Assembly: GCF_002891435.1 (NCBI RefSeq) | Contig: NZ_POUC01000032.1 | Coordinates: forward strand, 1-34,064 | Reading direction: 5' to 3' | Source: Streptomyces cahuitamycinicus | GTDB lineage: Bacteria; Actinomycetota; Actinomycetes; Streptomycetales; Streptomycetaceae | Length of the DNA stretch: 34,064 nt | Shown: in pieces, positions 1 through 8,087 of the stretch | Layout: the number at the start of each line of letters is the position of its first letter | Position numbering within the stretch: position 1 is the stretch's first letter | Notes under the pieces: generated by a model | Databases searched by the model: none | What the model was told of the DNA's origin: nothing | Seen by the model: only the letters and a program-made list of their open reading frames with translations | Made by a program: the position numbers and the translations under genes

Positions 1-176
1 TCGACGGGGTTGACGGTCAGCAGGAAGTCGCCGGAGACGAGCTGCACCGTGCGGGCGAGCGCCGGCGCGTGCTGCGCGAAGTCGGGTGTGAGGGATTCCC
101 TGGGAGGGCGCTGGCGCGGCGCGGGGCCGTCACCTTCGTGGCCGTACTCCTCGGGTCCCTGGTTGTCAGGATCCAT
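1..176 (-). CDS. Putative ATP/GTP-binding protein, N-terminal fragment
   Basis: This open reading frame starts at an ATG (176-174) and runs off the left edge, giving 58 complete codons. The N-terminus is acidic and proline-rich (begins MDPDNQGPEEYGHEGDG) and then reads TPDFAQHAPALARTVQLVSGDFLLTVNPV. I recall this beginning from a conserved Streptomyces ATP/GTP-binding protein that lies next to a STAS gene, but the nucleotide-binding part lies outside the window, so the function is recognised from memory and context only. No good Shine-Dalgarno sequence sits at the usual distance; the G-rich run GGGGGG lies about 9 bases upstream. The gene is downstream of, and in the same direction as, the STAS gene, 266 bases away. 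Confidence 0.6.
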   Translation of the reverse strand, partial: MDPDNQGPEEYGHEGDGPAPRQRPPRESLTPDFAQHAPALARTVQLVSGDFLLTVNPV

Positions 177-442
177 AGGTCAAGCCCCCCAAAAGCGTGT
201 GTGTGCTCGGAAAAGCCCCTCCCGGCCTTGCTGCACACCGCGCTGTCGCTTCTGGTCCGGTCCCGCCGAAGGGTGTCAAGGCAGCGGGCAGCCGAACCCT
301 AAACCTTCGCACAGTATCTACGACAGTCCGGGGTACCGCGCCGTCCGTAACGTCACGGTCTCGTGAGGATTGTGCGCGTCGCACGACGCGACGACGTGCG
401 TCCGGGTCTCCCCGGTCGCCCGCCTCACACCCGTACGAGGCG
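177..442. other. Intergenic region between STAS gene and ATP/GTP-binding gene
   Basis: There is no credible gene in this 266-base stretch; the reading frames across it are antisense shadows. It holds a short hairpin (GTGCG at 372-376 with CGCAC at 380-384) just after the STAS stop. It also has a lone minus-strand -10-like hexamer TAGATA at 320-315 without a recognisable -35. A promoter for the downstream gene may lie here, but the sequence does not prove it. Confidence 0.4.
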
Positions 443-766
443 TCACACGCGGGGAAGGGTCTCCACCCCGATGCCCCCCTCGATCGCCAGGATCCGGTGC
501 AGGCGGGTGGCCACCAGCAGGCGCTGCATCTGCGGCGGTACTCCGCGCAGCACCAGGCGCCGGCCGCAGCGGCCGGCCCGCCGGTGGGCTCCCATGATCA
601 CGCCCAGTCCGGTGGCGTCCCAGGAGTCCAGTTCGGACAGGTCCAGCACCAGATCGCCGACCCCGTCGTCGACGGCCGAGTGCAGGACCGTACGGGCGTC
701 CGCCGCGCTCCGGACGTCGAGGCGGCCCCCGACGACCAGCTCGGCGTGGTCGCCCCTGATGTGCAT
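443..766 (-). CDS. STAS-domain anti-sigma-factor antagonist
   Basis: This 107-residue protein is one STAS domain and nothing else, the usual size for SpoIIAA/RsbV-type antagonists. These bind anti-sigma-factor kinases and free a sigma factor when unphosphorylated. The N-terminal strand (AELVVGGRLDVRSAADAR) and the conserved loop LSELDSWDATGLGVI (about residues 43-57) are plain. The residue at the phosphorylation position is Thr52 (D-A-T-G), where many relatives have Ser. The ATG start is preceded by GGGGAG about 5 bases upstream. No anti-sigma kinase or sigma gene is in the window, so the partner is unknown. The downstream neighbour is the putative ATP/GTP-binding protein. Confidence 0.88.
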   Translation of the reverse strand: MHIRGDHAELVVGGRLDVRSAADARTVLHSAVDDGVGDLVLDLSELDSWDATGLGVIMGAHRRAGRCGRRLVLRGVPPQMQRLLVATRLHRILAIEGGIGVETLPRV

Positions 767-817
767 ATGCGCTCCCCGTGCGTGCGAATCGTGCTCCGCG
801 TTCTGGATGTGGGTGAT

Positions 818-852
818 GCAACCTCTGACTGTGTGGAGGAGTCAGAGGTTGC
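818..852 (-). terminator. Perfect 13-bp inverted repeat after the dehydrogenase gene
   Basis: GCAACCTCTGACT (818-830) is exactly complementary to AGTCAGAGGTTGC (840-852), with a 9-base loop. It starts 65 bases past the stop of the 3-hydroxybutyryl-CoA dehydrogenase gene and lies upstream of the STAS start. There is no T-run on the minus side, as is common in streptomycete terminators. The most economical reading is a terminator; a regulator-binding operator for the STAS gene is an alternative. Confidence 0.6.
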
Positions 853-916
853 TTCTTGTAAGCGAACCGATACCGAATTCACCCTGGCGTGTGATGGGCC
901 CGGGGCATGTGCGGTT

Positions 917-1765
917 TCAGTGCTTGTAGAAGCCCTGCCCGCTCTTGCGTCCGATGTCACCGGCGTCAACCATCCGGCGCATCGACTCGGGGGCCGCGAA
1001 CTTCTCGTCCTGGGACTCGGTGTAGATGTTGTTCGTGGCGTGCAGCAGGATGTCGACGCCGGTCATGTCCGCCGTCGCCAGCGGGCCCATGGCGTGGCCG
1101 AAGCCCAGCTTGCAGGCGAGGTCGATGTCCTCGGCGCTGGCCACGCCCGACTCCTGCAGCTTGGCGGCCTCGACGACCAGGGCGCAGATGAGACGGGTCG
1201 TCACGAAGCCGGCGGTGTCGCGGTTGACGACGATGCAGGTCTTGCCGACCGACTCGGCGAACCGCCGGGCCGTGGCGAGGGTTTCGTCGCTGGTCTTGTA
1301 ACCGCGGACGAGTTCGCACAGCTGCATCATCGGCACCGGCGAGAAGAAGTGCGTGCCGACGACCCGCTCCGGGCGCTCGGTGGCCGCCGCGATCTTGGTG
1401 ATCGGAATGGCGGAGGTGTTGGACGCGAGGATCGCCTCGCCCTTCACGATCTTGTCGAGCGCGCGGAAGATCTCGTGCTTGACCTCGAGCTTCTCGAACA
1501 CGGCCTCGACGACGACGTCCGCGTCGGCCGCGGCGTCCAGGTCGGTGGTCGCGGTGATGCGGGCCAGGGCGGCATCGGCGTCGTGCGCCTCCAGCCTGCC
1601 CTTGGCGACGAACTTGTCGTACGACGCCTTGATGCCGTCGGTGCCCCGCGTCAGTGCTTCGTCGGTGACGTCACGCAGGACCACCTCCCAGCCCGCCTGA
1701 GCGGAGACCTGGGCGATGCCGGCTCCCATGAGGCCGGCCCCGATGACGGCGAGCTTCCCTGCCAC
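917..1765 (-). CDS. 3-hydroxybutyryl-CoA dehydrogenase
   Basis: This 282-residue protein has the length of single-function short-chain 3-hydroxyacyl-CoA dehydrogenases (Hbd/PaaH type). These interconvert acetoacetyl-CoA and 3-hydroxybutyryl-CoA with NAD(P)(H) in the cytoplasm. The N-terminal Rossmann fold shows VIGAGLMGAGIAQ (residues 8-20, GxGxxG). The central region has the signature THFFSPVPMMQLCELVRG, and the C-terminal helical domain includes VNRDTAGFVTTRL and ends GQGFYKH. The start is GTG, with GGGGAG 8 bases upstream. The gene stands alone, divergent from the adenosyltransferase gene. It may serve fatty-acid degradation, polyhydroxybutyrate or the ethylmalonyl-CoA route; the context does not decide which. 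Confidence 0.93.
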   Translation of the reverse strand: MAGKLAVIGAGLMGAGIAQVSAQAGWEVVLRDVTDEALTRGTDGIKASYDKFVAKGRLEAHDADAALARITATTDLDAAADADVVVEAVFEKLEVKHEIFRALDKIVKGEAILASNTSAIPITKIAAATERPERVVGTHFFSPVPMMQLCELVRGYKTSDETLATARRFAESVGKTCIVVNRDTAGFVTTRLICALVVEAAKLQESGVASAEDIDLACKLGFGHAMGPLATADMTGVDILLHATNNIYTESQDEKFAAPESMRRMVDAGDIGRKSGQGFYKH

Positions 1766-2050
1766 TGTGCGACTCCCCTGACGCGCTGCTTATGTCTGCC
1801 TCTCGGGCGGACACTAGCGTTCGTGAGGCGGCGTGCGTCTGACTTAGTAACGCGTTTCACGTCTCAGGGAGTGAGACTCGTGTCACGTCCCACATGACGG
1901 CCTTGGCGATCCTCCCATCGGCCGAAGCCGAGACGATTCCGACCTCAGCGGTCGGAGCGCCAATTCCTCGCGGTTTTGTGCTGGTTGGCGCTTCACAGAC
2001 CGGTCGGCGCCGAGGTCTCCACGCCCTGTGACCCTGAACTGAAAGCCGGG

Positions 2051-2081
2051 TTGACAGTGCGTACCGCGGTGCCTGTATGAC
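2051..2081 (+). promoter_or_regulatory. Candidate upstream promoter for the adenosyltransferase gene
   Basis: A perfect TTGACA (2051-2056) is followed after 18-19 bases by GTATGAC (2075-2081), giving a plausible vegetative sigma-factor promoter about 85 bases before the start codon. It competes with the leaderless -10 candidate immediately before the gene; both could be used. Confidence 0.35.
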
Positions 2082-2154
2082 GGGCGCGGCGGGCGCGCAT
2101 CAGGTGCGCTTGTACGAGACCAAAGGTGAGGGGTGCGCCCGTGACACGAACGTC

Positions 2155-2166
2155 TAGATTGGCCAC
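2155..2166 (+). promoter_or_regulatory. -10 element positioned for a leaderless transcript
   Basis: TAGATT (2155-2160) ends six bases before the ATG at 2167. There is no Shine-Dalgarno sequence in the preceding bases (TAGATTGGCCAC). A transcript beginning at the A of the ATG would have normal -10 spacing, so translation is probably leaderless, a common mode in Streptomyces. No clear -35 box is visible. Confidence 0.5.
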
Positions 2167-2739
2167 ATGGTCAATCTGACGCGCATCTACACCAGGACCG
2201 GCGACCAGGGCACCACCGCCCTCGGCGACATGAGCCGGGTCGCCAAGACCGACCTGCGGATCTCCGCGTACGCCGACGCCAACGAGGCGAACGCGGTGAT
2301 CGGCACGGCGATCGCGCTCGGCGGCCTGGACGAGGAGGTCGTCAAGGTCCTCACCCGCGTCCAGAACGACCTGTTCGACGTGGGTGCGGACCTGTCCACG
2401 CCGGTGGTGGAGAACCCGGAGTTCCCGCCGCTGCGGGTCGAGCAGTTCTACATCGACAAGCTCGAGGCGGACTGCGACCGCTTCAACGGGCAGCTGGAGA
2501 AGCTCCGCTCCTTCATCCTCCCCGGCGGCACCCCCGGCGCGGCCCTGCTCCACCAGGCCTGCACTGTCGTACGCCGGGCGGAGCGCTCGACGTGGTCCGC
2601 CCTGGAGGTTCACGCCGAGACGATGAACCCCCTCACGGCGACCTACCTCAACCGCCTCTCCGACCTCCTGTTCATCCTCGCGAGGACGGCGAACAAGGAG
2701 GCCGGGGACGTGCTGTGGGTACCGGGCGGGGAGCGCTAG
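2167..2739 (+). CDS. PduO-type ATP:cob(I)alamin adenosyltransferase
   Basis: This 190-residue protein has the length and signatures of PduO-type corrinoid adenosyltransferases. These transfer the 5'-deoxyadenosyl group of ATP to cob(I)alamin (or cobinamide) to form coenzyme B12. The N-terminal ATP-binding motif IYTRTGDQGTTALGD (residues 7-21) and the downstream DFSS-like segment NDLFDVGADLSTP are visible. The C-terminal RRAERSTWSA and YLNRLSDLLFILAR helices are typical of the family. The family is homologous to human MMAB and unrelated to CobA/BtuR. The start shows no ribosome-binding site and appears leaderless. The gene stands alone on the plus strand, convergent with two membrane-protein genes whose last stop overlaps its end by four bases. 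Confidence 0.93.
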   Translation: MVNLTRIYTRTGDQGTTALGDMSRVAKTDLRISAYADANEANAVIGTAIALGGLDEEVVKVLTRVQNDLFDVGADLSTPVVENPEFPPLRVEQFYIDKLEADCDRFNGQLEKLRSFILPGGTPGAALLHQACTVVRRAERSTWSALEVHAETMNPLTATYLNRLSDLLFILARTANKEAGDVLWVPGGER

Positions 2740-2924
2740 TCCTTGCCGCGCGCCTCCTGCCACAGCCCGGAGGCGGCCAGCACGCCGCCGACGCACATCA
2801 TCACGACGCCGACCTTCGTGAGGGTGACGACGGGGACCTCCACGTCGCCGGTGAACAGCCACAGCCCGAGGCCGATCACGAAGGTGACGATCCCCTCCAC
2901 CAGATTTCCGCGGGCCTTGCTCAC
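2736..2924 (-). CDS. Small membrane protein, unknown function
   Basis: This 62-residue hydrophobic protein starts at GTG (2924-2922) and has two likely membrane segments, around residues 9-27 (VEGIVTFVIGLGLWLF) and 33-55 (VTLTKVGVVMMCVGGVLAASG). It ends with a charged tail, EARGKD. Its GTG overlaps the TGA of the upstream gene (GTGA, 2924-2921), indicating translational coupling. A longer reading in this frame reaches upstream to 3386, but that part is out of frame with the real upstream gene and is a shadow. Its stop overlaps the convergent adenosyltransferase stop by four bases. I do not recognise a family. Confidence 0.75.
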   Translation of the reverse strand: MSKARGNLVEGIVTFVIGLGLWLFTGDVEVPVVTLTKVGVVMMCVGGVLAASGLWQEARGKD

Positions 2925-3499
2925 CGCTGCACCCTCTCCTTCTCCAGCCGCGCCTCCGGCTCCCCCGCGGGAGCGCGCCGCGGCCAGATCGCATAGCTCA
3001 GCGCGATCAGGCCGTGGATCCCGGCCGTGCGCCAGGCCACCCAGCGCCAGCTCTCCAGGGACGTGACGCGACTCGGGTCGTCGACGTACAAGATGGCGAG
3101 CTGGAGAAGGACGGTCGCGACGACGGCGCCCACCAGCGTGCCCAGCCAGACCTTGCCCTCGTGACGCGCCCGGGCCATGCCGTAGCGGGGCGGGCCGATC
3201 GGCTTCGGGGCGCCGCCCAGCCGGTGGGCGGCGTGGCCGTCCAGCCACTTCACCGTGCGGTGGCCGTGCCCGACGGTGTAGCCGATGTACAGCGCGGCCA
3301 GGCCGTGCGTCCAGTTCGGCTCGGCACCGTTCCTCAGGTCCAGCGCGGTGGCGACCAGCAGGACGACCTCCAGGAGCGGCTCGCACAGCAACAGCGCCAG
3401 CCCCGTACGCGGCATGCGCAGCAGGTAGCGGACGGACAGCCCGGCCGCCAGCAGCACCCAGAAGCCGATCTCGCAGGCTGCGATCAAGGCGACGATCAC
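2921..3499 (-). CDS. Integral membrane protein, unknown function
   Basis: This 192-residue protein has about five hydrophobic segments: residues 2-22, roughly 31-50, 66-75 (weak), 118-138 and 155-170. It also has a basic cytoplasmic stretch, HGHRTVKWLDGHAAHR. It begins at GTG with AGAGGAG about 7 bases upstream. The sequence matches a conserved Streptomyces hypothetical membrane protein I remember from this locus, but I know no function. It is translationally coupled to the 62-residue protein downstream and divergent from the sensor-kinase gene, with about 150 bases between them. The charged C-terminal tail (EPEARLEKERVQR) suggests a cytoplasmic end. Confidence 0.8.
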   Translation of the reverse strand: MIVALIAACEIGFWVLLAAGLSVRYLLRMPRTGLALLLCEPLLEVVLLVATALDLRNGAEPNWTHGLAALYIGYTVGHGHRTVKWLDGHAAHRLGGAPKPIGPPRYGMARARHEGKVWLGTLVGAVVATVLLQLAILYVDDPSRVTSLESWRWVAWRTAGIHGLIALSYAIWPRRAPAGEPEARLEKERVQR

Positions 3500-3651
3500 G
3501 GTTCGCTCCTCTCGGTCACCCTTCCAGGCTCCCGTGCGGCGCGTCCGGAATCGTCGTCGCGACTGACGAACCCGCGGTACATCGAAGGATGCAGTCGGGG
3601 ACCCTCCACGGGGATCACGCGCAGGGCGCGGCGGCCGTGTTGGATGGTGAC

Positions 3652-4845
3652 ATGGCCGTACGACTCCCCCGTCCCCGCCGCTTCGACGTCTATGTCGCGC
3701 TGGGCGGCCTGCTCGGCGGGCTGTTGCTGTGGGGCGTCGGTCTGGCCACCCGGCCGCACACCGAGCCGTACGTGCTCCTGCCGGGGCGCTGGCCGCTTCT
3801 GCTGCCGCTCGTCGTCATGGCGGGCTGCGAGCTGCTGCGCCGGGCCGCCCCTCGCACCGCTCTGCTGATCGGCACGCCCGCGATCGTCCTGGACACCGGC
3901 ACCCAGGGCAACCTGGTGACGATCCTGATGTACACCGACCTGATGTACGCGGCCGTCCTGTACGGCCCGCCCGCCTCGGCCCACCGCATCCCGCGGATCA
4001 CCGGGCTGCTCACGGTGGCCGGAGCCGTGGTGCCGTTCGCGGTCTGGCGCGAGCCCGAGGCGCTGCTGATCGGTGTGATCACCGGCCTCGTCACCTTCGG
4101 CCCCGCCGTCACGGGCCTGATCGTCCGCAATCATCGCGACGCCGCCGAGGCGGCCCGGCTGCGCGCCGAGCAGACCACGCTGCTCGCCGAGATGGACCGC
4201 ACCCAGGCTGTCACCGCCGAACGTGCCCGGATGGCGCGCGAACTGCACGACCTGGTCGCCAACCATCTGTCCGCGATCGCCATCCACTCCACCGCCGCGC
4301 TGTCCCTCGACGATCCGAAGACCTCCCAGGAGGCGCTCGTGGTCATCCGGGAGAACAGCGTGGAAGGGCTCGCCGAGATGCGGCGGCTGATCGGCATCCT
4401 GCGCGACAGCAGCGGGGACGCGGGACCGTCCGTCGCCCCCACGCTCGACGGTCTCGGCTCACTCGTGGACGGCGCCCGCGCCAACGGCCTCGACGTCACC
4501 CTCGACGCCGAACGGAGCGAGGTGCCCGCACCCGTCGAGCTCGCCGCCTACCGCATCGTGCAGGAGTCGCTGACCAACGCGCTCAAGCACGCCGCCCCGG
4601 GCCCGGTCACGGTGTCACTCGCCCGGCGGGACGGCTCACTCGTCGTCAGCGTGAGAAGCCCCTGCGGGGGCCGGGACGCCCCGCGCGCTCCCGGCTCCGG
4701 CGCGGGTCTGGTCGGCATGAGGGAACGCGTGGCCCTGCTCGACGGCACGTTCGAAGCCGCCCCCGAGGACTCACCCGAGGGCAGGATCTGGATGGTCCGC
4801 GCCATCCTCCCCGTCAGCCACAGCCTCCAAGGAGACACCGCATGA
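3652..4845 (+). CDS. chiS: Two-component sensor histidine kinase (ChiS-like)
   Basis: This 397-residue protein has an N-terminal membrane domain (residues about 14-160, five or six hydrophobic segments). A short coiled linker follows, then a HisKA_3 dimerisation domain with the phospho-acceptor His199 in RMARELHDLVANHLS. The HATPase domain has an N-box (YRIVQESLTNALKHA) and a G-box (GAGLVGMRERVALLDG). The design is that of NarX/DesK-family kinases of Gram-positive bacteria. I chose the ATG at 3652; in-frame alternatives are an ATG at 3589 and a GTG at 3637, and none has a strong ribosome-binding site. Its TGA overlaps the regulator's ATG (ATGA). The position just before chiR and chiC corresponds to S. 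coelicolor ChiS. Confidence 0.85.
   Translation: MAVRLPRPRRFDVYVALGGLLGGLLLWGVGLATRPHTEPYVLLPGRWPLLLPLVVMAGCELLRRAAPRTALLIGTPAIVLDTGTQGNLVTILMYTDLMYAAVLYGPPASAHRIPRITGLLTVAGAVVPFAVWREPEALLIGVITGLVTFGPAVTGLIVRNHRDAAEAARLRAEQTTLLAEMDRTQAVTAERARMARELHDLVANHLSAIAIHSTAALSLDDPKTSQEALVVIRENSVEGLAEMRRLIGILRDSSGDAGPSVAPTLDGLGSLVDGARANGLDVTLDAERSEVPAPVELAAYRIVQESLTNALKHAAPGPVTVSLARRDGSLVVSVRSPCGGRDAPRAPGSGAGLVGMRERVALLDGTFEAAPEDSPEGRIWMVRAILPVSHSLQGDTA
4829..4834 (+). promoter_or_regulatory. Ribosome-binding site of the response regulator gene
   Basis: AAGGAG lies 7 bases before the ATG at 4842, inside the last codons of the kinase gene. It fixes the regulator start and supports coupled translation of the pair. 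Confidence 0.8.
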
Positions 4846-5483
4846 TCCGCGTCCTGGTCGCCGAGGACCAGTCCGCCGTCCGCGCAGGGCTCGTACTCAT
4901 CCTGCGCAGCGCGCCCGACATCGAGGTGGTCGGCGAGGCGGCGGACGGCGAACAGGCCGTGGCGCTGGCCCGCGAGCTGCGGCCGGACCTGGTGCTGATG
5001 GACATTCAGATGCCGCGTCTGGACGGGGTGTCGGCGACCCGGCAGGTCGTCGGGGAACGGCTCGCGGACGTGCTGGTGCTGACCACCTTCGATCTCGACG
5101 AGTACGTCTTCGGGGCGCTGCGGGCGGGCGCGTCCGGCTTCCTGCTGAAGAACACCGAGGCGACACAGCTGCTGGAGGCCGTACGGACGGTCGCGCGCGG
5201 GGAGGGGCTGATCGCCCCGGCGGTCACACGGCGGCTGATCGCGGAGTTCGCCGCGAAGCCCGCCCGTGAACCCGCGGCCGATCCGGCGGTGCTCGAACAG
5301 CTGACCAGGCGGGAGCGCGAGGTGCTGTCCTGCCTCGGCCAGGGTCTGTCCAACGCGGGCATCGCGGAGCGGCTCGACATGGCCGAGGCGACCGTGAAGA
5401 CCCACGTCAGCAGGCTGCTGGGGAAGCTGGAGCTGCGGAGCCGGGTGCAAGCCGCGGTGCTGGCCCAGGAGTTGGGTGTCTGA
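4842..5483 (+). CDS. chiR: NarL/FixJ-family response regulator (ChiR-like)
   Basis: This 213-residue regulator has a receiver domain (residues 1-~120) with acidic pocket E8/D9, phospho-acceptor Asp54 (VLMDIQMP), the switch Thr in LVLTTFD and a conserved Lys in FLLKN. A LuxR-type helix-turn-helix follows (about 150-205, LTRREREVL... IAERLDMAEATVKTHVSRLL). It overlaps the kinase gene by ATGA, so the two are made together. ChiR of S. coelicolor was reported to control the adjacent chitinase gene chiC, and the same arrangement is seen here, with chiC starting 123 bases downstream under its own promoter. Symbol assigned by synteny and domain match. Confidence 0.88.
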   Translation: MIRVLVAEDQSAVRAGLVLILRSAPDIEVVGEAADGEQAVALARELRPDLVLMDIQMPRLDGVSATRQVVGERLADVLVLTTFDLDEYVFGALRAGASGFLLKNTEATQLLEAVRTVARGEGLIAPAVTRRLIAEFAAKPAREPAADPAVLEQLTRREREVLSCLGQGLSNAGIAERLDMAEATVKTHVSRLLGKLELRSRVQAAVLAQELGV

Positions 5484-5498
5484 ACCGCGTTCGAAGCT

Positions 5499-5532
5499 GG
5501 TGGTCCAGACCCATTGACCGGTGGTCCAGACC
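5499..5532 (+). repeat. Two direct repeats of a DasR/chitinase-type site in the chiC promoter
   Basis: GGTGGTCCAGACC occurs at 5499-5511 and again at 5520-5532, exactly 21 bases (two helical turns) apart. Each copy contains TGGTCCAGACC, one base different from the core of the known Streptomyces element TGGTCTAGACCA. That element is found as direct repeats before chitinase genes and is bound by the N-acetylglucosamine repressor DasR. The repeats flank and overlap the -35 box, so binding there would affect RNA polymerase access. Confidence 0.85.
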
Positions 5533-5542
5533 TTTCTATTCT
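5514..5542 (+). promoter_or_regulatory. chiC promoter
   Basis: TTGACC (5514-5519) and TATTCT (5537-5542) are separated by 17 bases, a good vegetative promoter. Transcription should start near 5549, about 58 bases before the chiC ATG. The -35 lies between the two direct repeats. Confidence 0.75.
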
Positions 5543-5606
5543 CACCGCACCATGAGTGGGCGTGAGGCTCAGTCACGCCCCCACAACTCCATCAAGGAGG
5601 CGCAGC

Positions 5607-7430
<1,824 letters not shown>

Positions 7431-7453
7431 ACAGATTCGGCGGATGACGCCAC

Positions 7454-7472
7454 GTTGACGTCTCCCCGGGCT
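7454..7472 (+). terminator. Small GC hairpin after chiC
   Basis: CCCCGG (7454-7459) pairs with CCGGGG (7467-7472), with a 7-base loop, 24 bases after the chiC stop. It may act with the larger hairpin just downstream. Confidence 0.45.
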
Positions 7473-7495
7473 TCATCCGGGGGGACCCACACACC

Positions 7496-7528
7496 GCGAG
7501 TGAACGTGGCTACGCCACGTTCACTCGC
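7496..7528. terminator. 15-bp bidirectional hairpin between chiC and the DUF2550 gene
   Basis: GCGAGTGAACGTGGC (7496-7510) is perfectly complementary to 7514-7528, with a 3-base loop. It lies between the convergent chiC and DUF2550 genes. The last codons of the DUF2550 gene (VNVA and the TAG at 7512-7510) form one arm. It is well placed to stop transcription from both directions. Confidence 0.8.
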
Positions 7529-7956
7529 TGTCCGGGCGGGGCTGCCTCGAGCCACGCGAGGAAGCCGGTCAGCGCGTCTTCGCTCATCGCGAGTTCCAGA
7601 CGTGTGCCCCGGTGCAGACAGGCCAGGATCACATGGTCGGAGAGGAGCGCCAGCTCCTCCTCGCCCTCCGGGACCCGGCGGCCGGCCACCTCGATCGCGG
7701 ACCGTTCCAGGGTGCGGCGGGGTCGCGGGGAGTAGGAGAAGACGCGGTACCACTCGACGCGGTCCCCGTTGTACCGGGCCACCCCGTACGCCCAGCCCTT
7801 GCCGTCGGTGTCACCCTCGGCCGGGGCGTCCCAGCGCAGGCTGGCGTCGAAGGTGCCGCCCGAGCGCTGGATCAGCCGGCGGCGCAGACCGAAGACGAAC
7901 AGGCCCACCACCACGAGGGCCACCACGATTCCGCACACAGTCAGAGCGAGGACCAT
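7510..7956 (-). CDS. DUF2550-family membrane-anchored protein
   Basis: This 148-residue protein has one N-terminal membrane segment (VLALTVCGIVVALVVVGLFVFGL), a basic stop-transfer RRRLIQR and a soluble domain of about 110 residues (FDASLRWD... GWAYGVARYNGDRVEWYRVFSYSPRPRRTLERS). This matches the actinobacterial DUF2550 family found next to atpC in Streptomyces and mycobacteria; the function is unknown. The start is taken at the ATG 7956-7954, which has GAGGAGG 9 bases upstream. An in-frame GTG two codons earlier (7962) is only 3 bases from that site. The gene is separated from atpC by the strong atp terminator, so it is probably a separate transcript. Its tail ends inside the shared hairpin with chiC. 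Confidence 0.85.
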   Translation of the reverse strand: MVLALTVCGIVVALVVVGLFVFGLRRRLIQRSGGTFDASLRWDAPAEGDTDGKGWAYGVARYNGDRVEWYRVFSYSPRPRRTLERSAIEVAGRRVPEGEEELALLSDHVILACLHRGTRLELAMSEDALTGFLAWLEAAPPGQRVNVA

Positions 7957-8012
7957 CGACACCGACCTCCTCGTCTCCTAGGTAACGGAACGTAAAAATC
8001 ACCCACATCCGC

Positions 8013-8061
8013 CTCAGCCGCGGCTGGGTCCGGATCTCTCCGGTACCCAGCCGCGGCTGAG
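8013..8061 (-). terminator. Terminator of the atp operon
   Basis: CTCAGCCGCGGCTGGGT (8013-8029) is exactly complementary to 8045-8061. A further CCGG/CCGG pair (8030-8033 and 8040-8043) sits inside, with a one-base bulge. The structure begins 26 bases after the atpC stop. A run of five Ts follows on the minus strand about 15 bases later. This is the end of the ATP synthase operon. Confidence 0.88.
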
Positions 8062-8087
8062 TGACGTCATCACACGGCGGACTCCGG

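Larger units (their letters stand above)
1766..2166. other. Divergent intergenic region with no gene
   Basis: This 401-base stretch separates the dehydrogenase gene (minus) from the adenosyltransferase gene (plus). I see no gene. It contains a small perfect inverted repeat GTCTCA/TGAGAC (1861-1866 and 1872-1877, 5-base spacer), which could be an operator. It also has a TTGACA hexamer at 2051-2056 with a TATGA-type hexamer 18-19 bases downstream, and a -10-like TAGATT at 2155-2160 just before the adenosyltransferase start. I found no cobalamin-riboswitch B12 box. Confidence 0.5.

Noticed and set aside
197..1897. Open frame of 566 codons on the plus strand
   Set aside because: Antisense to the STAS and dehydrogenase genes; residue content is typical of a shadow frame.
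1990..2166. Cobalamin riboswitch before the adenosyltransferase gene
   Set aside because: No B12-box-like sequence or room for the structure was seen, and the gene appears leaderless.
2736..3386. 216-codon frame ending in the small membrane protein
   Set aside because: The first 154 codons lie in another frame of the real 192-residue membrane protein; only the last 62 residues look like protein, and they begin at a coupled GTG.
7441..7495. Possible mobile-element scar after chiC
   Set aside because: The segment looked repeat-like, but no transposase, target duplication or matching end was found; it is better explained as part of the terminator region.
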